Origin: Ceratotherium simum simum
Taxonomy: Eukaryota; Chordata; Mammalia; Perissodactyla; Rhinocerotidae
Assembly: GCF_000283155.1 (NCBI RefSeq)
Contig: NW_004454193.1
Location: 13,234,636 to 13,298,635 of the forward strand
DNA: 64,000 nt
Direction of reading: 5' to 3'
Every line of letters starts with the position of its first letter. Position 1 is the first letter of the stretch. The notes under the pieces are model-generated. The model was not told the origin of the DNA. It made no database searches and saw only the letters and a program-made list of their open reading frames with translations. Both the position numbers and the translations under genes were made by a program. Shown here in pieces: positions 24,251 to 35,689 of this stretch.

Positions 24251-24530
24251 AAATAATATATTACCGAATGAGTAGTTAATTCTTTCTCCCATGGCATCTG
24301 GAGAGTAAAGAATTATGAAGGATATGAGCAAAGCATTTAATTTAACAGTCTAGGTCTCTTAGAGCAGAGGTAAAAGGAAAAAAACTCAAAAAAGATTTTT
24401 TAAGATTTTTCAATGCCCTATGATTTCTCAATTTCCTTAATTTGAAATTAAAGAAGAAGAAAGCTAAATTACATATCTCAGAAAAAAATATATATCCTAT
24501 ATATTTAATATAATACACCCTCCTCCTCCC

Positions 24531-24535
<5 letters not shown>

Positions 24536-24582
<47 letters not shown>
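24536..24582. repeat. (AT)n plus T-run compound repeat
   Basis: About 15 AT units (24536-24565) are directly followed by 17 T bases (24566-24582). No SINE or L1 sequence is attached, so this is not an obvious retroposon tail. Confidence 0.92.
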
Positions 24583-24734
24583 CTTCCAGACCTATTGAAG
24601 ATGGCATCTCAGCAGAAATGAAGATATGAAATTAGGGCAGACACAGAGAAGAATTTTTACCCATTTTCACCCTCTGAAAGTTTTGGCCCTCTGAAATCAA
24701 ATATGTGTCCTTCAGAACACTTTACTTCTTTATA

Positions 24735-24825
24735 GGATTGTTATGAAGATTGCATAATAACATATGCAAAGGATGTAGAATGGCAGCTGGCATCTAATAG
24801 CACTATGTAAGTGTTTAGCATTATT
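24735..24825 (+). mobile_element. MIR 3' fragment (sense)
   Basis: 'gattgttatgaagattgcat', 'ggcagctggcatctaatagc' and 'taagtgtttagcattatt' match the MIR tail. Confidence 0.65.
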
Positions 24826-25724
24826 AACATCCTTAAAAATATGATTTCATAAAAATTATCAGTAGGTAAAGCAGGTAAAAATAGTAAGACAATTTCCTTC
24901 TCTGTCAAAGCCACTGCAGGTAAGTTTTGAATGAGAGAACAGGAGGATATTCCTTTAGTGATGTACAATCAAAAATTACATTTGGATAGGGGGAGGGCAG
25001 TTCTAATACAGAATGGTGAGCAATACTAAAGTTGAGTAACTTTGGACTTCTTAAGCTAGGAATTATACTAATATATCATTTATTAAATGTAATTCAAACA
25101 TTCAAGGCACAAATCCATTTTGCTAGGTAAGCAAAGGTATGTTATCCATTTAGGAATAATAAGGATAAGAAAATATTTTATATTAAGGATCAATAAATCA
25201 GTTGAACCCTGTACTGTGGTGTAACTCTGCTGGATGAAATCTTGAATATGGCTGGTTTCTTGACAGCACATATGACAGATTATATGATAATGTATGTGAT
25301 TTAGTAGATCCAGACTTAAAAAAGAAAAGGAACTATTCACACATTACATATAAATGTGTTCCCTATACCTCTGCTCCAAGAGATCAGGCACCAAATGTCT
25401 TTTTTGAAGCAGCACGTTATTTAAAGTGACCACATTCTTCCCGATTCACAAATTTGTCCTTCATTTGATTTTTCAAATTTTCAGGGTCAATTTCTCATTA
25501 CCGTGTATAAACAGGTTCCCTTTTCCTGTCTCCTTTTTTCTACACTTCTTGGACTTCTGACTGAGTCAGAGGCAGCACTGATGGAGATATCCACAGTTAT
25601 GTATCAGGAACATATTCTCTTCCTCTGTCCCATTCCCATAGCCACCTTCACACTTTCGGACAATATCAAAATAAGTATTTACCTACTGTAACTGCTTCCC
25701 AAGGAAATTTTGCACGAACCTGTC
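24826..25724. other. Single-copy DNA, no gene recognised
   Basis: Short frames on both strands (for example 25083-25340 minus, 25503-25691 plus) show no domains. No interspersed repeat was recognised with confidence. Confidence 0.4.
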
Positions 25725-25985
25725 CAAATATCTTGCTATTCTTTGAATATGTCATGTCCTTTCTTGCTTCAATAACTTTCCAAGTGATGCTTGTTTTGTT
25801 TATAATATCTTCCCTTTTACTCCTCAAGGTCAACAGTTTCCTGTCCTGTAACATTCAGCTCATGAGTTATTTCCTATGTGAATATATTCCTATTGTATTT
25901 CCTCTTTCCTTTATACTTCCATAGCCCTTTATCACATACCTAATTTGAAGCATATGTCATATTTCAATGCAAATATTTTTTATAT
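25725..25985 (+). mobile_element. L2-like relic (sense)
   Basis: A run of short L2-like landmarks ('cttgctattctttgaatatg', 'cagctcatgagttatttcct', 'atagccctttatcacatacc') follows L2 3' order, but divergence is high. Confidence 0.4.
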
Positions 25986-26029
25986 ACTGAATTAGTAAGG
26001 ATTTTTTTTTTATCTCAGGTGACACAACT

Positions 26030-26267
26030 CAGGTAGATACTGATAACAGTTGCTCATTGAATATATGACTCCTCTCCCTCCTTACTAACAGGATCTAAAT
26101 TTTGTGCATAGTGTCAATTTGATGAGTGTAGACATATCTTTTGCCTTCATTTTTCCCTGCTTCTTCTTGCCTAGAATATGATCAAGGTATTTCCGGGGGA
26201 GGAAGATGAGTACAGTTCGGAGCCATCTTGTGACCATGAGGTTGAGAAGTCCATGCTAAGAGTGATG
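26030..26267 (+). mobile_element. Probable old LTR-like repeat, left part
   Basis: 'ggagccatcttgtgaccatg' and the following 'gggccagaaagagaggag', then (in the duplicated segment) a GAGAAAATATAAAC polyadenylation-like stretch and a GATCCTAACTAATAC end, look like the 3' half of an old dispersed LTR-type repeat. I cannot name the family. Confidence 0.35.
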
Positions 26268-26683
26268 GGCCAGAAAGAGAGGAGAGTGGAATGTTAATGA
26301 CAATCAGCCCCTGAGCTACCTGTCCCCAGACTTCTTGTTGCTTGAGAAAATATAAACAGAGTCTTCGTTTTTTTACTACTTGCAGTCAAACATGATCCTA
26401 ACTAATACTATAACTGAAAATGATGAAAAGGTAAAAAAAGAATTAATTGTCAAAAATTATATGAATGTTCTATAGGGCCAGAAAGAGAGGAGGGTGGAAC
26501 GTTAATGACAATCAGCCCCTGAGCTACCTGTCCCCAGACTTCTTGTTGCTTGAGAAAATATAAACAGAGTCTTCATTTTTTTACTACTTGCAGTCAAACA
26601 TGATCCTAACTAATACTATAACTGAAAATGATGAAAAGGTAAAAAAAGAATTAATTGTCAAAAATTATATAAATGTTCTATAG
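26268..26683. repeat. 208-bp direct tandem duplication, 98% identical
   Basis: Copy 1 is 26268-26475 and copy 2 is 26476-26683, exactly abutting, with both ends at GGCCAG...CTATAG. I count four differences, all transitions: A/G at 26285/26493, T/C at 26292/26500, one G/A in the TCTTC(G/A)TTTTTT stretch and one G/A near the right end. No indels were seen. The left part of the unit is the end of an older dispersed repeat; the right part is ordinary AT-rich DNA. Confidence 0.97.
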
Positions 26684-28474
26684 TCAACTAATTTTAAATG
26701 TCTGATTCTGATGCTCAAATTATATATTTATATATGCATATACACAGAAATGTATTTCTCTCTATGTACCATCTCTGATTTCCTCTGTCATATTTATTCA
26801 CAGACAAACTTTCATCTTAGATTTGGCAAAATGGCTTCTGCAGGTTCCAGGTTCCTATCTTACTAACTAAATGCTCTGCAGAAAGTGACTCCATTTTCTT
26901 GATCATTTCAGCACAAATCTTTGAACTGATCAGATTCATGTGTCCATCATCCAAACAAGCACTCTTATTAAAGAAGGGACTATATGGATCTTTGTAGATA
27001 TAAAAAGAGATTTTATTTTTTTCTCAAAGCAAAATCAGGCTGTGATTACTATAAGAAGAATGAGTGCTGGAAGACAAAATCGACAGACGTCCATTAGTTA
27101 TATTTATCTGAATTTCTGGAGAACATAAATTATTTCTTATTCCTCTATGAATCCTGCGCCTACACTAAGTGGTTAGCAAAAGATAATAGTCTTACAATAT
27201 CAGTGTATATTTGTAAAAAAAAATGAGAGAGAAAACAGATAAAAAAGAAATGGTTTTATGACAACCCTCTTTCAGTTGTCAGCCCAGATTCTTCTATCTC
27301 ATATCTTATCTGCTACAAACTTGAGGAGAAATCTGACTAATTATTTTTGTATTTAGTTTTCACTTTGTTTCTCATTGTTTTATTTTCTTGTGTTAGATAA
27401 CAGGATCGAAGGCGGAAGAATTTCTGCTCAGTTACTCACACAAAGAGTCTCGATAATGCAATTATGATAACGTAAGAATGGATTTGATAGTTTACTGACA
27501 CATTGAATTTGATTATCTCTTTTATTTGCTTGATTCACCTGTTTTATTTTCTTTTCTCATAACTGAACCAGGAAGAAGCAGTCATCTCTAGAGAGTAGTT
27601 ATTACCTTTTCACCTAATATTTTTAGACTCAAGTAATTCACAATTTGGATAAGGTTGGGGGCTTTTGAGATGTTGAAATGATTGCTAAAAATGAACTAAT
27701 TTAAGGAGTCCCTATCCTCATGTCACAAGCCATTAGTTCAATAAACTAATGTCAGATCTTGAATATTTACCTAACCATCTAGAGCCCATTATTATAATCA
27801 CACCTAACCATGTGGCCTTTAATGTTTATGGACAGAATGATGTGCACGACTTTGTCTCCACACAGCATGCAGCAGCTCCCTGTTTGCTACTAAATAGATA
27901 ATTTTAATGGTTTTATCGGGGCTGAGGTGGGAGTAGATCCAAATTATATTTCTTTCAATATTTACCAAAAAAATCCAGAGAGAAAAATGAATGTGAGTTC
28001 CTATTTACATTTGTGCAATAATAGATAAACCCAAGCTGTTCAATAGCCTCAAACCCAAAGCCCAGTATATAAATGCAGGCAAATGGAGTATTTACCGTTA
28101 GACTAAAACTATACCAATCATACATATTGACATCCTATGATTTGAAATTTGAATATAAGGATATTCAGGTTGGATTTTTTTATAAAAATGAATTTATCAT
28201 ATATCTAAATGGGATACTCAAGGCTGACAATAAGAAAACATTTCTTCTACTTATAAATAGATATTTCATAATCTATTTATATAGATAATATAATAAACAG
28301 ATATTTTACTTAACTTGAACATGTTAAGTAAATATTGAGTGCGAAGAGTTTAGGAGTGACTGAAGAATTAAGTCACAGATAAGGATACGATTTTGTGATT
28401 TTTTAGAATTAGGTTTATAGTATAAAAATCCTTAGTAAAATTCATGAAAGTTAGGAATAATCAATATTTAAAAA
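26684..28474. other. AT-rich single-copy DNA, no gene recognised
   Basis: Low-complexity TATATTTATATATGCATATA lies at about 26722. Frames at 26940-27128 and 28073-28288 lack domains. No clear repeat family. Confidence 0.4.
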
Positions 28475-28640
28475 TAATGAATCTAACATTTATGCAGTAC
28501 TTGCTCTGTGACAGACAGTGCTCAAATGATTTACATGTAATAACTCACTTAATTCAACCATTACATAGGTTCTTTTATCTGCCCATTTTAGAGATGAGGA
28601 AAATCACCAAAAAGTCTAAGATTATTTAACAAGATCAGAC
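28475..28640 (-). mobile_element. MIR SINE (antisense)
   Basis: 'catttatgcagtacttgctc', 'acatgtaataactcacttaa' and 'gagatgaggaaaatcacc' give the antisense MIR order. Confidence 0.8.
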
Positions 28641-28719
28641 AAAAAAATGAGTACCTACTATGAGTAAAGCACTACCAGCCTCAGGTGTTATTTATTGATT
28701 AAATAACCCATAATTTTTT

Positions 28720-29475
28720 AGTTCCTACCATGTATCAGAAAGTATACTGAGCACTGGAATAAGGCATGAGTTTTGTGCTTACACAGTTCAGTCTAATGGG
28801 AGTTAGCCATATGAATAAGTAACTTCAGTACAGCATCATATGTGTGGTACAAAAGATAAACATAAGAATTTCTGAAGCACATACACAGGATGAATTAAAT
28901 GCAGGGACACTTCATGGAGGAGGTAACATTAGAGCTGATCTGAGAACGATGAGGAGAATTTCATCAGATATAGAAAGAGGATGCATTCATTCCACAAAAG
29001 TGTTTCTGAATCTCAGTACTATTGACATTTTGGAAGAATAAGTCTTTGTTGTGGGGAGGAAGGAGTATGCATTGTAGTATGTTTAGCAGCATCTCTTGCC
29101 TCTGCCCACTAAATACCAGTTGTAGCCCCTGTAGTGACAATCAAAAATGTCTCCAGACATTACTAAATGTCTCTTGGGTAGGGGGCCACGTTGTCCCCAG
29201 TTGAGAGCCACTGTTGTCCAGAGAAACAACACATTCAAAATCAAAGGGCTCAAGAAACAGAGGTTAATCACAGCCATAAGTACTAATGGAGATGGGGAGG
29301 GAGGATGCTGAGGAGAGAGCTGTGGAGACAAGTTAGGTCACATTGAGAAAAGCCAGATGCTACACATAGCAAGTTAGACTTAAACTCATAGATAGCTGGG
29401 AGCCAAAGAAAAGTAACACAATCACACTGGTGATGTTAGAAGTAAATGGGACAGTTCTGTGGAGGAAAGCTTGAG
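28720..29475 (-). mobile_element. L2 LINE relic (antisense), split by MER5A
   Basis: The left part has 'taccatgtatcagaaagtat' and 'catggaggaggtaacattag'. The right part has 'gggctcaagaaacagaggtt' and 'gagccaaagaaaagtaac', in the order expected for antisense L2. The MER5A at 28999-29213 separates them. Confidence 0.65.
28999..29213 (-). mobile_element. MER5A-type hAT-Charlie MITE
   Basis: TACTATTGACATTTTGGAAG, ATGTTTAGCAGCATCTCTTG, 'aaaatgtctccagacattac' and the end CCCAGTTGAGAGCCACTG are the MER5A landmarks. It is better preserved than the copy at 4837. Frames at 29022-29331 are its sequence. Confidence 0.92.
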
Positions 29476-29602
29476 TTGAAAAAATGATACTCATTCTTTT
29501 CCTCCAAAATACACTCTTTGGAATATCCTTAGGAATTGGGATCTTTTTTCTTATTTCACTTCATTATTAGTTTCACAGGGGAAAAGAAATAATGTGCTCC
29601 TA

Positions 29603-30352
29603 TCAATTCAGGCTAGATTGGTCTTTATAGCTAAGCATATCCAAAATTTCACCTAATTCTTCATCCTCATGGATATGTGAAATTTTCACGTCTTTCTGTC
29701 AACATAAAAGTACCATCTAATACAAGTAAACATTGTCTTATAAAATAAAATTATAGTTAAAAGTAAATATATTCACCTGCTAGTGTTGCTTCTGAATTGC
29801 ATTTTCCAAAATGTCTTCAAAATTCTCCAAAAGTCCGATATTCCCTTAGGTATTATTCTCAATGCCGCCTTTCTTTGACAATTTTCCAAATGTGAGATTT
29901 CTTTCTTCTTGCGTCTTCTGAAGATTACAAATGCCATGACCCCCAATGAACCCACGCAGAGTATTTCTTGTGTATATCATGACAACTGTAACAATGCAGT
30001 CTGTCAAACTCACCCCAGTCAGGAAGCCACCAGAGAGCATCCCAGGAATTTTGAAGTATGCTGCATAACCATGGCATACAACTTTTTGTGTGTAATTCTG
30101 TTTGGTTAGAAAGTTTGGAGCAAGTAAGAATACAACTAAAATTCTCTACCCAAAAAATCTCTCACTTAATTTGAAAGGGAAATGCAAATGTGTGTGTATG
30201 TACATATGCATATGTGTGTGTTACTATTTGGGAAATTATATAGAAGTGTCCAAGGAATTCTTCCATACTTAGAAATTTCACCTGGTTCTTATGTATTTCC
30301 CCTTGTTGAATTTCTTTCATAAATAAAAGAGACTCATTCCAACTTTTTTCCA
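29603..30352 (-). pseudogene. Possible decayed multi-exon gene fragment (speculative, unidentified)
   Basis: Read on the minus strand, three blocks share one phase. Block A (about 30352 to 30282) ends CAG|GTGAAA. Block B (30097 to 29777, 107 codons) is preceded by a CTTTCTAACCAAACAG acceptor-like site and ends CAG|GTGAAT. Block C (29695 to 29603) is preceded by a TTATGTTGACAG acceptor-like site, is acidic (HEDEELGEILDML) and ends in TGA. All junctions are phase 0. Block B has two in-frame stops (TAA and a TAG just before its donor), so if this was ever a gene it is broken here. I recognise no family. Chance remains a serious alternative: acceptors are weak, block A has no clear start, and no upstream exons or promoter were found. 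Confidence 0.18.
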
Positions 30353-30979
30353 ATATAGTGAGGTCATTTAAGTGCTCAGCGGGTCAGACCATTCACATTT
30401 AGACCATAAATATTTTTATTAAATTTAGAAATAACCCCAGAACCAGATCACTTTGTCTCAGAACTTCACACCAGAACTCAGAGTTTATGGGTCCAGTAAT
30501 GTTTTAACATATGTTTGGATGATCAATTTTAATGCAAGACAAAAACAATGTTCATCTAATCTTACCTTGTGTTTTTGTCATTGGACTCTAGATCAAATTC
30601 ATAAAAGGTCTAGTTGTCTTAATTTTATCTTCTTAGTTGAGACATACATAATGTCTCAAATAATATATATATAATCCCAGAATTTTGGAATCTGTTTGTG
30701 TTAGCCATTGTATTCTCTAACCAGGCCTCATGTCATCTGTCAATCTGAAAAAGATGAAACAAAACAAAAGCCAGAAAATAAAAAAAAAAAACAATATTTT
30801 ATATCTAATTAAGATCAGGGCTGAATAATAAGCCTACAGCTAAGCTTATCAGAGAAGCAGTTAGACTTAAAAGAAGTTTTAACCACTACCATTCTCAGCT
30901 TCTGGCACGAAAAGTGCAACATAAAATTGTGTGTTTAAAACACAGGAATGACAGTTGTTTTCAGAAAAAAGAACATTAC
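30353..30979. other. Single-copy DNA left of the L1
   Basis: No repeat was recognised apart from an A run (about 30780-30791). A consensus donor-like AAG|GTAAGA occurs on the minus strand near 30565, but no exon could be anchored to it with confidence. Confidence 0.35.
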
Positions 30980-33783
30980 ACAAAAGATAAACAAAATTGA
31001 CAAAACTTTAGCTAAACTAAGAAAAAAAGAGAGAAAACTCAAATAAAATCAGAAATGAAAGAGAAGATGTTACAACTGATACCCCAGAAAAACAAAGGAT
31101 CATAAGAGACTACTATGAACAATTATACGCCAACAAATTAGATAACCTAGAAGAAATGGACAAATTTCTAGAACATACAACCTACCAAGGCTGAGACACG
31201 AAAAAACAGAAAATCTGAACAGACTAAAAATTAGAAAGGAGATTGAACCAATAATCAAAAATTTCCCAAAAACAAAAGACCAGGACCAGAATGCTTCTCT
31301 GATGGATTTTTGAAACATTTAAAGAAGAATTAATATTAATCCTTCTCAAACTCTTCCAAAAAACTGAAGAGGAGGGAACACTCCCCAACTCACTTTACTA
31401 GACCAATATTACCCTGATACTAAAGACAGATAGAGACACTACAAGAAAAGACGACTACAGGCCCATATCCCTGATGATCATAGAGGCCGAAATCCTGAAC
31501 AAAATATTTGCAAACAAAATTCAACAGCGCATTAAAAGGATCGTACACCACGATGGAGTGGTATTTATCCCTTGGATGCAAGGACAGTTCAAAACATGCA
31601 AATCAATAATTGTGATACACCACATAAACAAAATGAAGGATAAGAATCATATGATCATCTCAATCGATGCAGAAAAAGCAGTTGACAAACTGCAGCATCC
31701 TTTCATGATAAATTAGGTAGAGAAGGAATGTACCTCAACATAATTATGGCCATATGTGACATCACAGTCAACAGCAAAAACCTGAAAGCTTTTCCTCCAA
31801 GACCAGGAATAAGACAAGAGTGCCCACTCTTGTCGCTTGTGTTTCTGTACACTAAAAGTGAACTACCTGAAAAAGAAATTAAGAACACATTCCCATTTAT
31901 GGTAGCGTAAATAAAAATCTTGAGAGCACATTTAACTAAGGAGGTGAGAGACCTGTACACTGAAAACTATAAAATAATGATGAAAGAAATTGAAGAAGAC
32001 ACAAATGAATGGAAAGATATCCGTGTTTATGGGTTGGAAGAATAATTGTCAAAATATTTCTACTACCCAAAGCGATCTGCAGATTCAATGCAATCACTAT
32101 CAAAGTTCCAACCACATTTTTGACAGAAATAGAAAAAACAATTCTAAAGTTCAAAAGAACCCAAACAGCCAAAGCAATCTTGAGAAAGAAGAACAAAGCT
32201 AAGGTATCACACTTCTTGATTTCAAGCCATATTACAAATCTCTAGTAATCAAAACTATGTGTTACTGACTTAAAAATAGACATATAAACCAATGGAACAG
32301 AATAGAAAGCCCAGAAATAAACCTACACATACATTGTAAACAATTTATGACAATGGAGCCAAGAATATACAATGAGGAAAGGATAGTCTCTTCAACAAAC
32401 GGTGGTGGGAAAATTGACAGCCATATGCAAAAGAATGAATCTGGACCACTATCTTACACCGTACACAAATGTAACTCAAAATGGATCGAAGATTTGAACA
32501 TAAAACCTGAAACCATATAACTCCTAGAAGAAAATATAGGTAGTAAGCACTTTGACATCAGTCTTGGTCATGATTTTTTGGGTTTGACACCAAAAGCAAA
32601 GGCCACAAAAGCAAAAATAAAGTGGGAATACAGCAAACTAAAAAGCTTCTACATAGCAAAGGAAATTATCAATAAAACGAAAAGGCAACCTACTGAATGG
32701 AGAAAATATTTGCCAATCATATATCTGATAAACAGTTAACATCTAAAATATAAAGAACTCACAACTCAATAGCAAAAGACAATCTCATTAAAAAATGGAC
32801 ATAAGATCTGAATAGATATTTTTCCAAAGAAGGGATACAGGTGGTCAACAGGTACGTGAAAATATGCTCAACATCATACTCATCAGGGAAATGAAAATTA
32901 AAACCACAATGAGATGTCATCTCACAGCTGTTAGAATGACTATTATTAAAAAGTCCAGAAATAAGTGTCGGCGAGGATATAGAGAAAAGGGAACCCTTGT
33001 CTATTGTTGATGGGAATGTAAACTAGTACAGCCACTATGGAAAACAGTAGGGAGTTTCCTTAAAAAATTAAAAATAGAATTACCACATGATCCAGCAATT
33101 TCACTTCTGAGTATTTATCTGAAGAAAACAAAAACACTAATTTGAAAAGATATATGCACTCCCACATTCACAATAGACAAGACATGGATGCAACCTAAGG
33201 GTCCATTGATGGATGAATGGTAAAAAAAAAAAAATGTGTCATATATATACAATAGAATATTTTCAGCCATAAAAAAGAAGGAAATCTTGCCATTTGTGAC
33301 AACATGGATGGATCTTGAGGGCATTATGCTAAGTGAAATAAGTCAGACAGAGAAAGACAAATACTGCATGATCTCTCTCATATGTGAAATCTAAAAAATA
33401 AATAAATAAAACTGAGTGAGCCAATACAGAGAACATATTTGGTGGTCATCAGAGGTGGGGGTGGGGGCTGGGCAAAATGATTGAAGAGCATTAAAAAGTA
33501 CAAACTTCCAGGTATAAAATGCATAAGTCATGGGGATGTCATGTACAATGTGGTGACTAAAGTTAAAGATACTGCATTGTATATTTGAAATTTGCTAAGA
33601 GAGTAAATTTAAATGTTCTCATCTCAAGAAAAAAAATTCGTAACTGTATGGTGATGGATTTCAACTAGACTTATTGTGGTGATCATTTTGCAATATATAC
33701 AAATATTGAATCATTGTGTTGTACACCTGAAATTAATATAGTTTTATATATGTCAATTATATCTCAATAAAGATAAAAAAATT
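30980..33783 (+). mobile_element. 5'-truncated L1 LINE (about 2.8 kb)
   Basis: The element starts inside ORF2 ('aaagataaacaaaattgaca') and runs through the reverse transcriptase region, the ORF2 C-terminal region and a 3' UTR ending 'ctcaataaagataaaaaaa'. The order of landmarks is the standard mammalian L1 order, apart from an internal deletion near 31840. Its A-rich tail is the target of the SINE at 33790. Confidence 0.93.
31000..33000 (+). pseudogene. L1 ORF2 relic (reverse transcriptase, dead)
   Basis: ORF2 normally encodes an endonuclease plus reverse transcriptase that copies L1 RNA at a nicked target. Only the part from just before the RT domain remains. The frame at 31474-31716 contains the first RT catalytic aspartate region ([12 protein letters not shown]) with a V in place of the usual aromatic residue. 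Frame 31728-31910 carries the next RT block (GIRQECPLLSL) and then jumps directly to a later segment (SELPEKEIKNT), so about 200 bp that would hold the YADD-type catalytic site is missing. Numerous frameshifts and stops follow. It cannot encode a working protein. Confidence 0.9.
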
Positions 33784-33789
33784 TATGCA

Positions 33790-33992
33790 GGGCCGGCCCC
33801 GTGGCTTAGTGGTTAAGTGCGTACGCTCCACTGCTGGCGGCCCGGGTTCTGGTCCCAGGCATGCACTGACGCACCGCTTCTCCGGCCACGCTGGGGCCGC
33901 GTCCCACATATAGCAACTAAAAGGATGTGCAGCTATGACATACAACTATCTACTGGGGCTTTGGGGGAAAAATAAATAAAATTATAAAAAAA
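33790..33992 (+). mobile_element. ERE-type SINE, body-only form, in the L1 tail
   Basis: The head GGGCCGGCCCCGTGGCTTAG is followed by the AGCAACTAAAAGGATGTGCA body, CTGGGGCTTTGGGGG and an AATAAATAAA tail. There is no GAGGAAGAT unit. A perfect 15-bp target-site duplication AAAAAAATTTATGCA lies at 33775-33789 and 33993-34007. The 62-codon minus frame here is SINE. Confidence 0.95.
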
Positions 33993-34007
33993 AAAAAAAT
34001 TTATGCA

Positions 34008-35139
34008 AAACAACAACAAAAGATAGTTGCCCCAAATCATGTGACTATTAACTAGAGAAGTCAGAGTGTTAAGCCAGTTCTGACTGCAGTATTGGAGACG
34101 TTAGCTTCCCTGCTCTTCTTCTTCTCTCTCAGGCTGCGCTCAATAAAAAGATGGTTTTAGCCAACAATGCTTTCATCCCGTTAACTTGTAGGTCCTTTGT
34201 GGTGAGTGATAGCACCATAGACTTCCAGTATACCTAACAAATCATCTATTTAAAAAAAAAAAATCCTTAGACCTACCAGACCATATGTGTCATATCACAT
34301 AATGTACATCTCAAATGTATATCTCATAGTGACATAACAGACTTATTATACTTTTTTAAACCTAAATAATTTTGAACTTAGAGAAAAACGTGAAAATATT
34401 ACAAAATTCCCACAAACCTTTCGCCAAGCTTCCTCTAATGTTATTACATAACATTATTATGTAACTACAAGACAGCTATCAATACTATGGAATAAATGCT
34501 AGCATGATACATGTTGGAAGTCGTTAAGAAACTGCCTTCAGAAATTTCTTATGTTCAGTAAGTCATGTAACTTCAATTTTCATCTAAAATTTTGGTTGAT
34601 CAAAATTTTATCTAGTTAATTTTATCTAGTTTGTCTTAATTTTTTCCATAGTTTCCTTCTAACATTTCGAGGTTCCTGAAAAATATAGACAGACATTTAT
34701 GATTCTCTCTATGCTCCTAGAATCTTTGATGATGTAATATGTGTAGTATCTATGGCTGTCAAATGTCACAGAGTATTGGAATCTCCTGGGGAGAGAAAAA
34801 AATAATAATATCCCAATTTCTACTCCCAGAGGTCTGAGAGGGGTTTTGAGAAAATGCATTTTTAGTAAGTTTCTTGTATAATTTTGATGTAAACAGTCTA
34901 TAGACTGGTTTAGGAAAACTAGTGTATAAATGCTTATATTTCAGTTACATAAATTTAATATTATTTATCTAGTGATAAGAGAAAGTTCCCACGCAAGTAG
35001 ATATTCTTTTAAAGGAAGTCTAACTAAACTTGTAGATATATGGTTCTTCATGTTTTCTGACTCTACTCTCCAGATACTGACTAAATAAAAGAAAATGAGA
35101 TGGATATTATCTGAACCAATATCCAGCTTCAATATAAAC
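34008..35139. other. Mostly single-copy DNA with a possible old L1 fragment at 34365-34480
   Basis: 'aattttgaacttagagaaaa' and 'cgccaagcttcctctaatgt' resemble a common old L1-associated segment, with low certainty. The rest shows no gene or named repeat. Confidence 0.35.
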
Positions 35140-35395
35140 AGAAATGATAAGAAAGAGGGAGGCGAGAGAGAAAAGATAAGGGAGTAACAGAGGAGGAGAA
35201 GAGGAGGGAAAATGGTAGAGAGACATGAGAAAATGGAGAGAGGATTAAAAAAACACAGAAAGTGAAATGGGGAAAGAGATGAGTGGAAAGGAAAAAAGAG
35301 AAAAAAATGAAAAGTGAACAGTATTGGCTGGGAGGGAACAGAAAAGGAACAGAAAAGAAAAGGGAAAAAAGGAAGGAAAAGAAGAAAAAAATAGC
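35140..35395 (+). repeat. Purine-rich (GA)-type low-complexity tract
   Basis: About 250 bp is strongly biased to A and G on the plus strand, with many GAGA, GGGA and GAAAA blocks and very few pyrimidines. The matching minus frame (35129-35398) is an artificial F/S/L-rich translation of this tract. Confidence 0.9.
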
Positions 35396-35404
35396 CAAAA
35401 GTAT

Positions 35405-35525
35405 AACTACAAATTATCTATTAGATATTATATGTCACATCCCATGCCATGTGATTTACTTACACTATTTTATTTAATCCTCACAACTCTTTTGAGAAAT
35501 TCTCATTTTATGTCCCATGCTATTA
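35405..35525 (-). mobile_element. MIR fragment (antisense)
   Basis: 'tttacttacactattttatt' and 'taatcctcacaactcttttg' match the antisense MIR tail. Confidence 0.6.
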
Positions 35526-35689
35526 CCTGTCTTTGATAGCTTTGACTCCTGACCACTTCTCTTGAAAGATGACTTCCAGAAATTATACTTAGATTTGAAA
35601 TGATTTTTTTGCACTGACCTCAGCTCTGTTTCATTATTTCTAAATGCAAGTATTGTGTTTACAGTATTATGTCTACCTCTGATTTTTTT

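Noticed and set aside
24566..24582. T run next to an AT microsatellite as a possible retroposon tail
   Set aside because: No SINE, L1 or processed-gene sequence adjoins it and no target duplication was found.
35129..35398. 89-codon minus frame rich in F, S and L that looks like a membrane protein
   Set aside because: It is the translation of the polypurine tract on the opposite strand.
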